Of a stretch of DNA of 64,000 nucleotides, positions 18,965 through 27,313 are shown one piece after another. Numbering within the stretch: the stretch's first letter is position 1; each line of letters starts with the position of its first letter. The position numbers and the translations under genes are program-made. Below the pieces are notes generated by a model, which did no database searches, was not told the DNA's origin, and saw only the letters and a list, made by a program, of their open reading frames with translations. Source of the stretch: Nitrosomonas sp. Is79A3 (GTDB taxonomy: Bacteria > Pseudomonadota > Gammaproteobacteria > Burkholderiales > Nitrosomonadaceae); assembly GCF_000219585.1 (NCBI RefSeq), contig NC_015731.1, positions 3,348,001 to 3,412,000 of the forward strand, read 5' to 3'.

Positions 18965-20288
18965 TTACGTTGTGTTACGCTGTTGATGCTTATAATCTTC
19001 ATTTTTGCCCCAGTCAGGTGGTCTGAATTTTTTGCAAGTAGCATCCCGCCACTGCCTGATCGCAACATGTCGAAAAAGAAGAGTCAATCCTCTGCGGATT
19101 TGTCCGGCAGTTTTGGGATTTTCTTTGCGCCAAGGCGTATGCTGACAAAGCGCATCGATTGTTGGGTTGTTTAAGCAACTCAGCAATTGTACTAAGCCAT
19201 AGCTCACCATAGTGATATGCACCCAGCGATGTAAGGTTTTGCGTGTTTGCTGCCATGCTTCTTTCATGCCCCAAGTTTGTTTAAGTTGATTGAACATGGG
19301 CTCAATCGACCAACGCAGGCTATAGCTTTCAATCACTTGTTCCGCCGTCAGTGTGATGTCTGTGCTCAATATCAGGCTGGCTGCCTTCCATTCTCCATTG
19401 CTTCTTTCAAATTCGCACCAAACAGCATGCACTAACTGACCATCGAGAAAGCGCGCTTTGACCAGTTGGCTGCGCAATCGCACGCGTTGTTCTTTGCCGT
19501 AAATCTTGAGCGTTGTGATGGTACGATGCAGTTGATCAATATGTTCCGGCGTGTATTTCTCCCCATACTTCCTACTTCGCCCTACTTCGCCCTAATTCGC
19601 CGTGACGCCGGGGTAGCGGTAGATCGTAGAGGCGAGTGTCTATCCTTACCTGACCAATCACCGAAAAACCTAGCCGGGTGTTGGCGGAAATCACACGGCG
19701 CCGCATATACCAGCTATCCATCAACACATAAACCTTCAATCCTTGCAGTAAGCCTTGTATCGCGCGTACCAGCGTATTGGCCGCAATCAACTTGCCGGTA
19801 TTGCCGGTGCTTGGCATCAGCCGAGATAGATTCGGCAACGCAACCGATTCACCGTTTGTCCGTTTGGCAACCATTGCCAGACTTACCCAGCATTGCCCCA
19901 GCACATATGCAGCTAGGTTTGCCTTGTTGCCGTGCTGATGATGAATCTGGCTTCCCGGCGCTTTCTTCGTTGCGCGTAGCGTCAGCGTATCATCGATCAC
20001 CAGATACACCGTATGTTGCCTCAAACAAGCTAAAACCAGTCGTGCAAATTGCCGCGCCAACCCAAGCCATGACCATTTTCCATGTTGCAACCACTTGTAA
20101 TAACTCGTCCAGTGGTTGCGCATATTCACCATCAAATACGCATCTGCCACAAAGCCCGTCGGTGTTAACATCGCTCCAATCAACAATTCGATAAACGTAC
20201 CGATTGATCTAATGGGTAGCGCCTTGCTCAAAAATGTTATCCAATGGCACAGTTCGCTTGGGATACCAGAATATCCTTTTGCATTCAT
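18965..20288 (-). pseudogene. IS4-type DDE transposase, frameshifted
   Basis: The N-terminal 230 residues carry VIDDTL and VLMDSWY (first and second catalytic Asp). The C-terminal part has YSLRWSIEPMFNQLK, which is the IS4 signature Y-(2)-R-(3)-E-(6)-K. Between them the 10-mer CCTACTTCGC (plus strand) occurs twice in tandem (19571-19590), next to an imperfect third copy, CCTAATTCGC. Removing one 10-bp copy restores a 437-residue transposase. GGAGG precedes the ATG at 20288. The protein as encoded stops after 238 residues and lacks the catalytic Glu, so it should be inactive. Confidence 0.88.
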
Positions 20289-20326
20289 CGCGGCCTCCAG
20301 AAGTGAATGAAAATTCCTTTCTGGAA

Positions 20327-20375
20327 GCCGCCTTTCTAAATATCTTTCAAAAACAAAGATATTTAGAAAGGCGGC
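20327..20375. repeat. Perfect 21-bp inverted repeat inside the IS, upstream of its transposase
   Basis: Arms 20327-20347 and 20355-20375 are exact reverse complements around the 7-nt loop CAAAAAC. The hairpin starts about 39 bp upstream of the transposase ATG. Such structures can stop transcription or translation that runs in from outside, which limits transposition; this function is inferred by analogy. Confidence 0.85.
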
Positions 20376-20508
20376 AACGATTTTTATGCTACTTTGTCAA
20401 GCTTTTTTCTTATTTTCTTGCGGTGATTTACCTCCTTTGGGGCTGAGACTCTAAACTCTAGTAACAACAAACAACTCACATTTTGATCCGGTTGCTAATC
20501 ATCAGTGG

Positions 20509-21084
20509 CTAACGGATATTCACCAATATACCGGGTTTGATCCATTTACCCAGCTGATCAATCTGCTCATTCGTAAGCGCAATACAGCCATTTGTCCAAT
20601 TGTATTCATGATGAATCTCTTGATCACCTCTCCCGATTCCGTGTATACCTATGTGCCCTCCTAACGGTGTATTCTGAGGCGGCGTTTTTCCCATAATTTT
20701 TGCTTCCAATATCGATAGCCAAGTTTCTTCAGTAATTCTATTTTCATCCAATGCACGTTTTGCTGTATCGAGATTTGGATAGTTCAGCCCAAAAAAACGA
20801 TAATAGCGGCTTTTTTCATTGATCCAACCCACTCTGAATCTGCCCAGCGGGGTTTTGTCGTCTTTTGTCATCTTGGACCAGGTAGTGCCATAGCGTCCAA
20901 TCGCTACATTCTTAAACACCGCCTGGATAGTATCTCCCTGCATCACTGACAAAGTATGTGCGTTCGTATCCACATCAATCCATATTCCATTGTCTGCCCA
21001 AACAGAACTCGGCATTACTGACAAGCCAAACCATCCAATCAGGATGATCACTATGTAAAGAATAAAAGAATTTTGTTTGATCAC
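20509..21084 (-). CDS. L,D-transpeptidase (YkuD domain), short periplasmic form
   Basis: The 191-residue protein has an N-terminal signal anchor (ILYIVIILIGWFGLSVMP) and a YkuD domain. That domain has the TPLGRFRVGWINEKS start, HIGIHGIG and NWTNGCIALT, with the catalytic Cys in NGC. It lacks a LysM region, unlike the enzyme at 17258-18250. It may form 3-3 crosslinks in peptidoglycan or process wall-bound proteins. It is divergent from hypC. The two L,D-transpeptidase genes now flank the IS and the Lpp-like gene. Confidence 0.9.
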   Translation of the reverse strand: MIKQNSFILYIVIILIGWFGLSVMPSSVWADNGIWIDVDTNAHTLSVMQGDTIQAVFKNVAIGRYGTTWSKMTKDDKTPLGRFRVGWINEKSRYYRFFGLNYPNLDTAKRALDENRITEETWLSILEAKIMGKTPPQNTPLGGHIGIHGIGRGDQEIHHEYNWTNGCIALTNEQIDQLGKWIKPGILVNIR

Positions 21085-21157
21085 TTTCTAGACTATTAAA
21101 ATTAGAGATAGTTAATTATGTCATAATTTAAGCCTATAGAAACTTACATAAAAGCTT

Positions 21158-21403
21158 ATGTGCCTTGCTATTCCTGCTCGCATCGAACAATTGACTACCG
21201 AAAATCATGCAATCGTAAACCTGGGTGGCATACGCAAGGAAATTTCGCTGGCATTGGTTGAAGATATTTTGCCTGGAGATTATGTCATCGTACATGTTGG
21301 TTTTGCGCTACAGAAACTGGATCAGACAGAAGCAGAACGTACACTGGCCATGTTTGCACAAATATCCGCTTTCAACAGAGAAATACCTAATGATGGCGAT
21401 TGA
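21158..21403 (+). CDS. hypC: Hydrogenase maturation chaperone HypC
   Basis: The 81-residue protein begins MCLAIPARI, the diagnostic HypC start whose Cys2 binds iron and the apo-hydrogenase large subunit. The [16 protein letters not shown] segment follows, as in HypC/HybG. With HypD it carries the Fe(CN)2CO precursor of the NiFe site. It heads a four-gene set, hypC-hypD-hypE-hypX, with small gaps or overlaps. hypA, hypB, hypF and hydrogenase subunits are not in this window. Confidence 0.96.
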   Translation: MCLAIPARIEQLTTENHAIVNLGGIRKEISLALVEDILPGDYVIVHVGFALQKLDQTEAERTLAMFAQISAFNREIPNDGD

Positions 21404-21413
21404 ATGATCCACT

Positions 21414-22562
21414 ATGAAATATATTGACGAATTTCGTACAGGTACTGTGGCGCAGAACATCGCTGCCAAAATCGCATCCGAAGTAAGTCCTCGACGCGAT
21501 TATCATTTTATGGAATTTTGCGGCGGACATACTCATGCCATTTCACGTTTCGGTATTATTGATCTGCTTCCTGACAATGTACATATGATTCATGGACCTG
21601 GCTGCCCGGTATGTGTTTTACCAATCGGCCGCGTGGAAAATGCCATTCGGTTGGCACAAACACCCGGGCTGATACTCTGCAGTTACGGCGATATGTTACG
21701 CATACCTACTGCAAATGGTATGAGTTTGTTGAAAGCAAAAGCACAGGGCGCAGATGTACGCATGGTGTATTCCAGTGCGGAAGCAATAAAAATTGCACAG
21801 AAAAATCCGCAACATCAAGTGGTATTTTTTGCCATTGGCTTCGAAACCACCACACCGCCCACCGCTGTTGCAATCAAGCAGGCGCAAGCGCTAGGTTTGA
21901 ATAATTTCACAGTATTTTGCAATCACGTGTTAACACCTTCAGCGATTTCCCATATTCTTCAGTCCGCTGAAGTCCGCCAGCTCGGATTAGTCTCGTTAGA
22001 CGGCTTTATTGGCCCAGCGCATGTTTCTGTGGTGATCGGCAGTCAACCCTACGAATATTTCGCGGAAGAATTCCAAAAACCTGTGGTAATAGCAGGTTTT
22101 GAGCCCCTTGATGTTATGCAGGCAATATTGATGTTGATACGTCAAATTAATGCAGGCCGCGCAGAGGTTGAAAATGAATTTACGCGTGCAGTGTTGCCTG
22201 CAGGCAACATCAAGGCACAACAGCTCGTAGCTGAAATTTTTGAATTGCGCCGCACATTTGAATGGCGCGGTTTAGGGCTAGTGGCCTACAGTGCACTGAA
22301 AATCAAATCATGCTATGCCGGCTTTGATGCCGAACAACGTTTTCAAATTCCCGCACTCTCTATCGCAGATAACAAGGCCTGCGAATGCGGTGCAATTTTA
22401 CGCGGTGTAAAACGGCCACAGGATTGCAAGATTTTTGGTACAGTCTGCACACCGGAGAATCCAATCGGATCTTGCATGGTATCGTCGGAAGGCGCTTGCG
22501 CCGCTCATTATAGTTATGGCCGTTTCCGGGAAACAAATCATGCTGCGATGAAGGAAAATTGA
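21414..22562 (+). CDS. hypD: Hydrogenase maturation protein HypD
   Basis: The 382-residue protein has the HypD signatures FMEFCGGHTHAI, HGPGCPVCVLP and FFAIGFETTTP, plus C-terminal cysteines (KACECG...CKIFG) that ligate the 4Fe-4S cluster. HypD is the scaffold that binds iron with HypC and receives cyanide ligands from HypE/HypF. It lies 10 bp after hypC, and its TGA overlaps the hypE ATG. Length and motifs are normal. Confidence 0.97.
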   Translation: MKYIDEFRTGTVAQNIAAKIASEVSPRRDYHFMEFCGGHTHAISRFGIIDLLPDNVHMIHGPGCPVCVLPIGRVENAIRLAQTPGLILCSYGDMLRIPTANGMSLLKAKAQGADVRMVYSSAEAIKIAQKNPQHQVVFFAIGFETTTPPTAVAIKQAQALGLNNFTVFCNHVLTPSAISHILQSAEVRQLGLVSLDGFIGPAHVSVVIGSQPYEYFAEEFQKPVVIAGFEPLDVMQAILMLIRQINAGRAEVENEFTRAVLPAGNIKAQQLVAEIFELRRTFEWRGLGLVAYSALKIKSCYAGFDAEQRFQIPALSIADNKACECGAILRGVKRPQDCKIFGTVCTPENPIGSCMVSSEGACAAHYSYGRFRETNHAAMKEN

Positions 22563-23620
22563 TGTCCCGCAATGGTATCGTCAAACCCGGATACATGCGC
22601 TCTATTGATTTGAAAAATGGCTGTATTGAGATGGTGCATGGCAGCGGCGGACGTGCTATGGCGCAGCTTATTCATCAATTGTTTTTGACAGCATTCGATA
22701 ATGAATATTTGCGAAAAATGAATGATCAAGCCTGTTTCCAGAGCTTTAACGGGCGCATGGTGATGTCCACGGACAGTCATGTTATTACACCATTATTCTT
22801 TCCCGGCGGAGATATTGGCAGCCTTTCGGTCCACGGCACCATTAATGACATTGCCATGTCTGGAGCCAAACCATCCTATCTGGCAGCCAGTTTTATTCTG
22901 GAAGAAGGTTTCCCGCTTTCTGATCTCAAGCGTATCGTTGATTCCATGGCAAATGCCGCACACGCCGCGCAAGTGCCGATTGTAACCGGGGATACCAAAG
23001 TAGTTGAAAAAGGCAGTGGCGATGGCGTATTTATCACCACCACCGGAATTGGCATGGTACTGGAAGGAATCAACATTTCCAGCGAGAATGCACGACTCGG
23101 TGACAAAATACTCGTATCCGGCACACTGGGAGATCACGGTATCGCAATTATGGCATTGCGTGAAAACTTATCTTTTCATACGAGCATTACATCCGATACC
23201 GCAGCATTACATGATCTGGTGGCACATATGATCACTGCGGCTCCGGATATTCATGTACTACGTGACCCGACACGTGGCGGGGTTGCCACCGCACTCAATG
23301 AAATCGCTTTACAATCATCGGTTGGAATGATGTTATATGAAAGCGAACTACCCATTCGCGAACAAGTCTGCGCGGCCTGTGAATTTTTAGGTTTGGATCC
23401 ACTATACATTGCCAATGAAGGCAAGCTCATCGCGATCTGTGCAGCGGAAGACTCATCGAACTTGCTGAATGCGATGCGCGCCCATCCCCTAGGCGAAAAT
23501 GCTGCCATTATTGGTGAAATAATCGAAGATACCCATTGTTTTGTACAGATGCAAACCCGTTTCGGTGGCAAACGCATTGTAGATTGGTTAAGTGGCGAAC
23601 AACTTCCGCGTATCTGTTAA
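22562..23620 (+). CDS. hypE: Hydrogenase maturation protein HypE
   Basis: The start chosen is the ATG overlapping the hypD stop (TGATG), giving 352 residues. It matches HypE, an AIR-synthase/PurM-like enzyme: MVHGSGGRAM at the ATP-binding start, SVHGTINDIAMSGAKP, and TRGGVATALNEIA. HypE dehydrates the C-terminal thiocarboxamide, made by HypF, to thiocyanate and donates CN to iron. The family usually ends in a cysteine, and this protein ends LPRIC, so the modified residue is present. It is part of the hypCDEX run. Confidence 0.96.
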   Translation: MSRNGIVKPGYMRSIDLKNGCIEMVHGSGGRAMAQLIHQLFLTAFDNEYLRKMNDQACFQSFNGRMVMSTDSHVITPLFFPGGDIGSLSVHGTINDIAMSGAKPSYLAASFILEEGFPLSDLKRIVDSMANAAHAAQVPIVTGDTKVVEKGSGDGVFITTTGIGMVLEGINISSENARLGDKILVSGTLGDHGIAIMALRENLSFHTSITSDTAALHDLVAHMITAAPDIHVLRDPTRGGVATALNEIALQSSVGMMLYESELPIREQVCAACEFLGLDPLYIANEGKLIAICAAEDSSNLLNAMRAHPLGENAAIIGEIIEDTHCFVQMQTRFGGKRIVDWLSGEQLPRIC

Positions 23621-23630
23621 AACTATTGAA

Positions 23631-25331
23631 TTGAAGATTCTATTTCTAACACATAGCTTCAACAGTTTGGCGCAACGCCTGTTTGTTGAGTTGACGCGAT
23701 GCGGGCACAGCATATCGATCGAATTTGATATCAACGACGCTGTTACATGCCAAGCGGTCGAACTGTTTCAGCCCGATCTGATTATTGCCCCATTTCTGAA
23801 ACGCGCCATTCCGGAAACTATCTGGCGCAAGCATACTTGTTTTATTGTCCATCCCGGGATTATCGGTGATCGTGGCCCCTCTGCACTGGATTGGGCAATC
23901 ATGCATGACCGGCAGGAATGGGGGGTAACGGTATTACAGGCAAACGCACAAATGGATGCCGGCGATATCTGGGCATCGGAAATTTTCCCGATGCGCTTCG
24001 CCAGGAAAAGCAGCCTCTATCGCCACGAAGTTGTTGAGGCAGCTACCCGCGCAATACTAACCGCTATCGTACGTTTCCAGTCTGATACATTCAAGCCGCT
24101 CCCACTAGATTATTCATGTCCCGGCGTCCTGGGCCGGTTACATGCTCCAGTCCGGCAACTCGACCGCAGTATCAATTGGCAGCAAGATAAATCACTTACC
24201 ATTTTAAAAAAAATTCATGCTGCTGACGGATTCCCGGGGGTATTGGACACACTGTATGGAGAATCTTATTTTCTATTTGATGCTTGCAGGGAAGAATGTT
24301 TAACCGGCAGACCTGGAACAGTTATAGCAAAGCGCAATAATGCCATTTGCCGGGCGACAGTGGATGGTGCAATCTGGATTGGCCATCTAAAACAAAAAAA
24401 TAATACCGAATCAACTTTTAAGTTAGCTGCCACAATGGCATTGAAAAATCACCTTACCGATGTACCGGAAATATCATTTGATCCGTTCTCCAAAGAACCC
24501 GGCAATACTTATCGTGACATCTGGTTTGAGCAGAAAGATGCTATCGGTTACCTGCACTTTACCTTTTACAACGGCGCTATGGATACCAAACAATGCGAGC
24601 GTTTGCGGGAAGCATACCTGAAAGCGACTGAGCGTTCTATTCGAGTCATCGTGTTAATGGGTGGACCTGATTTCTGGTGCAATGGCATACACTTGAACCA
24701 CATTGAACGGGCTATCAGTCCCGCCGATGAATCCTGGTGCAATATTAACGCCATGAATGATCTGGTACAGGCCATTATCACCACTAACCAGCAACTGACG
24801 ATCGCCGCACTACAAGGCAATGCCGGAGCGGGCGGTGTATTTTTATCACTGGCCGCCGATTATATTTTCACTCGTGATAGCATTATCCTGAACCCGCATT
24901 ATAAAAGTATGGGCAATCTATACGGTTCGGAATACTGGACTTATCTACTACCTCGGCGAGTCAATGAATCCCATGTAAAGTCATTGACACAGAATCGTTT
25001 GCCAATCGGTGCTCTGGAGGCGCGCAATATCGGATTAATGGATGATTGTTTTGCTTTAAGCCCAATTGATTTCAAGAAAAAGATAACACAAATCGCTGAA
25101 ACAATCGCAAACGACCCTAATTTCCCCGTATTACTTCAGCGAAAAGTACATCAACGTCAAGTAGACGAGCAGCAAAAATCCTTACAAAATTATCGCGACG
25201 AAGAACTCCGTCATATGCAACTTAATTTCTATGGTTTTGATCCCAGCTACCATGTTGCACGCTACCATTTCGTACACAAAATTCCGCATAGTTGGACGCC
25301 CCGTTATCTTGCCCGGCATCACCACTTATAA
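23631..25331 (+). CDS. hypX: Hydrogenase maturation protein HypX (CO ligand synthesis)
   Basis: The N-terminal part is a formyl-tetrahydrofolate transferase/hydrolase domain (FIVHPGIIGDRGPSALDWAI). The C-terminal part is an enoyl-CoA-hydratase-like domain (AALQGNAGAGGVFLSLAADY). HypX makes the CO ligand of NiFe hydrogenases from formyl-THF in aerobic bacteria. The family normally starts at LKILFLTHSFNSL, so I place the start at the TTG 23631 (566 residues). A GTG at 23592 would overlap hypE and add 13 residues. Its presence suggests a hydrogenase matured under oxygen. Confidence 0.93.
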   Translation: MKILFLTHSFNSLAQRLFVELTRCGHSISIEFDINDAVTCQAVELFQPDLIIAPFLKRAIPETIWRKHTCFIVHPGIIGDRGPSALDWAIMHDRQEWGVTVLQANAQMDAGDIWASEIFPMRFARKSSLYRHEVVEAATRAILTAIVRFQSDTFKPLPLDYSCPGVLGRLHAPVRQLDRSINWQQDKSLTILKKIHAADGFPGVLDTLYGESYFLFDACREECLTGRPGTVIAKRNNAICRATVDGAIWIGHLKQKNNTESTFKLAATMALKNHLTDVPEISFDPFSKEPGNTYRDIWFEQKDAIGYLHFTFYNGAMDTKQCERLREAYLKATERSIRVIVLMGGPDFWCNGIHLNHIERAISPADESWCNINAMNDLVQAIITTNQQLTIAALQGNAGAGGVFLSLAADYIFTRDSIILNPHYKSMGNLYGSEYWTYLLPRRVNESHVKSLTQNRLPIGALEARNIGLMDDCFALSPIDFKKKITQIAETIANDPNFPVLLQRKVHQRQVDEQQKSLQNYRDEELRHMQLNFYGFDPSYHVARYHFVHKIPHSWTPRYLARHHHL

Positions 25332-25359
25332 ACAAACATCCTCATTGCGCATTGCTTCA

Positions 25360-25803
25360 TTACCGCTGCTCTGCCACTGTATCCCACTTCAATGTTTCTA
25401 CCAGGTTTGGATCAAATTCAGGCGGTTTCTCTGCCGGTGGAATTACACCCGGGCATTGCTTGATAACTGCCCACCGTTGTATCGCATCATACTCATTTTT
25501 TAATTGTTCATACTCAGCTTCTTGTTCTTTGGTCCCCCCCAATGCAAATAATGCCGCCCATGAAAGCGATAAATCCGCACCGAGCACCCATTTGTCTTTG
25601 GCCGGATTTTTGTCATCCGGTTTACCCGTTAACTGGCTGACTCTAGTCTGAATCCGTTCAATCTCAGCCAATAATTCATTGCAATTATAAGTTTGAAATT
25701 GCGCGGGGGAAATGTAAGGCACATGATTGTTTTCTGATGATACCGCGCAACCCGATAGTAGAATCACAGCGGTAAAAAAAATAGTAGCAATTAATCTTTT
25801 CAT
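25360..25803 (-). CDS. Hypothetical lipoprotein (147 aa)
   Basis: A type II signal peptide with lipobox LSGCA (Cys19) is followed by a soluble domain of about 125 residues. It contains SPAQFQTYNCNELLAEIERIQ, a helical region and a GADLSLSWAALFALGG hydrophobic stretch that could be a hairpin membrane segment. The tail is proline-rich (PPAEKPPEFDP). I do not recognise a named family; similar small lipoproteins are widespread in Gram-negative bacteria. It converges with hypX, whose stop is 28 bp away. Confidence 0.75.
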   Translation of the reverse strand: MKRLIATIFFTAVILLSGCAVSSENNHVPYISPAQFQTYNCNELLAEIERIQTRVSQLTGKPDDKNPAKDKWVLGADLSLSWAALFALGGTKEQEAEYEQLKNEYDAIQRWAVIKQCPGVIPPAEKPPEFDPNLVETLKWDTVAEQR

Positions 25804-25890
25804 AATACCAACTTCCTTCTCGGGTTCTTACACTGTCAAAGTGCTTTCTCACACCTAATTTTTATTAATTGTACACCGTTATTAGTCCTT

Positions 25891-25989
25891 TCAGCCCCGC
25901 ATCCTGATATCGCCTAAAATAATCAGAATCACAGCCAGAAATAATATTGATGCAGTGAAGATAATAAACAATATATTTCTAGTTGCCAT
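25891..25989 (-). CDS. Possible 32-residue single-helix membrane protein
   Basis: An ATG-started minus-strand frame encodes 32 residues: a basic start (MATRN), one strongly hydrophobic helix (FIIFTASILFLAVILIILG) and a short charged end (DIRMRG) before TGA. The composition is that of known bacterial small membrane proteins. No clear Shine-Dalgarno sequence precedes it, so it could be chance. Confidence 0.3.
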   Translation of the reverse strand: MATRNILFIIFTASILFLAVILIILGDIRMRG

Positions 25990-26211
25990 GCAAAAAGAAC
26001 AGTAACGATTCGTTGTTGATCTTCTGGACAACTCAAGCCTTCAGCGTCTTGTTAGAGAGTAATTTGCAAAACTGAATGAATTGGATTTCTGCTAGCCACA
26101 AGAACGGAATTCTAGGGACAGAATGACAGGAAGAGTGCTGTGAGCTACCAGTTATTCAATGCATCTTCGCATTTGCTGATAGAAATACTTTTACATGCTG
26201 AATTCTGGAAA

Positions 26212-26247
26212 CAAAAAAGCCACAGAGAAAAACTCTTCTCTGTGGCT
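26212..26247 (-). terminator. Rho-independent terminator of the PEP-CTERM gene
   Basis: AGCCACAGAGAA and TTCTCTGTGGCT form a perfect 12-bp stem around a 6-nt loop. On the minus strand a T6 tract follows. It lies 18 bp beyond the PEP-CTERM stop codon. Confidence 0.93.
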
Positions 26248-26264
26248 ACTGTCTCAAGTACCGA

Positions 26265-26819
26265 TTAAGCTACTTTACGACGGCGTGCTGAAAAACCGAC
26301 TAAACCAAGGCCAGCCAGCAGCATAGCGTAGGTTTCTGGTTCTGGAACTGCACTAATTGCAACCGAGTATTGTCCAACAGAAGCTTGGCTACCGAGATAG
26401 CCGCTAATGTCTAAATGATACTGTCCATTAGGCAGTGAGCCAAACGCCGTGGTTACATTATTGCCTGAAAATGTTGTAAGTAAAGTATTACCATTGGGAT
26501 GAACATTATCCCATACCTCTACAGTCAAGCCCGTTATCTCACTCACATTAATGTTGCTTAAGGTCAGCAACAGAGTACTCGCAGAACCACTCGCCTGGCC
26601 AAATCCAGCAATAGTAAAATCTGCATACTCTTCAAAGTATGATAAGGGAGAGCCGGTTACAATTGCAGCGAGTACCGTAGGAGTTGGAGTAATCGCCCCC
26701 ATTTGATAAGCGTTTCCTACCGAACCATCCCCAGATACATTAGCAATTCCTGCATGGGCAACGCTGCTTGCCATCAATACGGCGGCTGCCACTAAATTTA
26801 ACTTAAAGCTATTTTTCAT
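26265..26819 (-). CDS. PEP-CTERM sorting domain protein
   Basis: The 184-residue exported protein has a signal peptide (LNLVAAAVLMASSVAHA). Its secreted domain is Thr/Ser/Gly-rich and contains a GQYHLDISGYLGSQASVGQYSVAISA repeat-like end. The C-terminal PEP-CTERM signal is VPEPETYAMLLAGLGLVGF followed by ARRRKVA. The signal is cut by an exosortase, usually in bacteria that make exopolysaccharide. No exosortase gene lies in this window. The domain probably resembles pre-peptidase C-terminal-like beta-sandwiches. The gene stands alone with its own terminator. Confidence 0.92.
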   Translation of the reverse strand: MKNSFKLNLVAAAVLMASSVAHAGIANVSGDGSVGNAYQMGAITPTPTVLAAIVTGSPLSYFEEYADFTIAGFGQASGSASTLLLTLSNINVSEITGLTVEVWDNVHPNGNTLLTTFSGNNVTTAFGSLPNGQYHLDISGYLGSQASVGQYSVAISAVPEPETYAMLLAGLGLVGFSARRRKVA

Positions 26820-27313
26820 TTTAAATTCTCCTAGGTGAGTTTACAAAAACCAATAAATTACCATTATAAAACACAAGCTTACATAAGATGTCTATTCATT
26901 AACAAATATATTTTATGAATAAGCCCTTACGATCGAATTATAATGCCTAAGTTACTTTAGCACACAGGAAATTCCTCCTTTTTTTATAGTACACATGTAC
27001 TAGTACTTGTCCTATCCTGCAAACATTTCAGTCGCTTATATTTCGAATCATAACCCTACTATTTATATGGAACTACGTCATTCGACCCTGTTCACGGTTA
27101 CATCATTACAGAAATTGAAAAACACTAACAGAATTCCTCATTTTGCAAATAAACCCAGTTTTTCCGCTTTGCATCATTTACACACTTTTTTCAAGTGCCC
27201 AAGTATTCTAGAGAAAATGAATGTCGTTTGAATTATCGCCATGATAATCTCCGTTATGCAATACTTGGATTACCTTTACCCGCCAACCCTACGACTCTTA
27301 AAAATAACAACCA
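26820..27313. other. Intergenic region
   Basis: This A+T-rich stretch contains the upstream regions of two divergent genes. The only notable element is the near-palindromic GTACACATGTACTAGTAC around 26990-27007, which could bind a regulator. I see no gene here that I can support. Confidence 0.3.

Larger units (their letters stand above)
18887..20457 (-). mobile_element. IS4-family insertion sequence, inactive copy
   Basis: The 1571-bp element has near-terminal inverted repeats AGTTTAGAG/CTCTAAACT. It is flanked on both sides by CTAG (18883-18886 and 20458-20461), read as a 4-bp target duplication; because CTAG is palindromic the exact end is ambiguous. One transposase gene fills it, frameshifted by a 10-bp duplication. 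A 21-bp perfect hairpin lies upstream of the transposase start. The element sits between the Lpp-like gene and the second L,D-transpeptidase gene and disrupts no recognisable gene. Confidence 0.88.
25804..26264. other. Intergenic region with a possible small membrane protein gene
   Basis: Apart from the small frame at 25891-25989 and the terminator at 26212-26247, I see no other feature in this stretch. Confidence 0.4.

Noticed and set aside
19571-19600. Programmed frameshift in the IS transposase
   Set aside because: The frame break is an exact 10-bp duplication, not a slippery heptamer with a downstream structure. Deleting one copy restores the gene.
19466-20194. Long plus-strand open frame opposite the transposase
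   Set aside because: It lies wholly antisense to a clear transposase and has no recognisable protein features.
27007-27231. Plus-strand 74-codon frame before the TraB-family gene
   Set aside because: It starts at a TTG with no ribosome binding site, and its product has no domain or signal.
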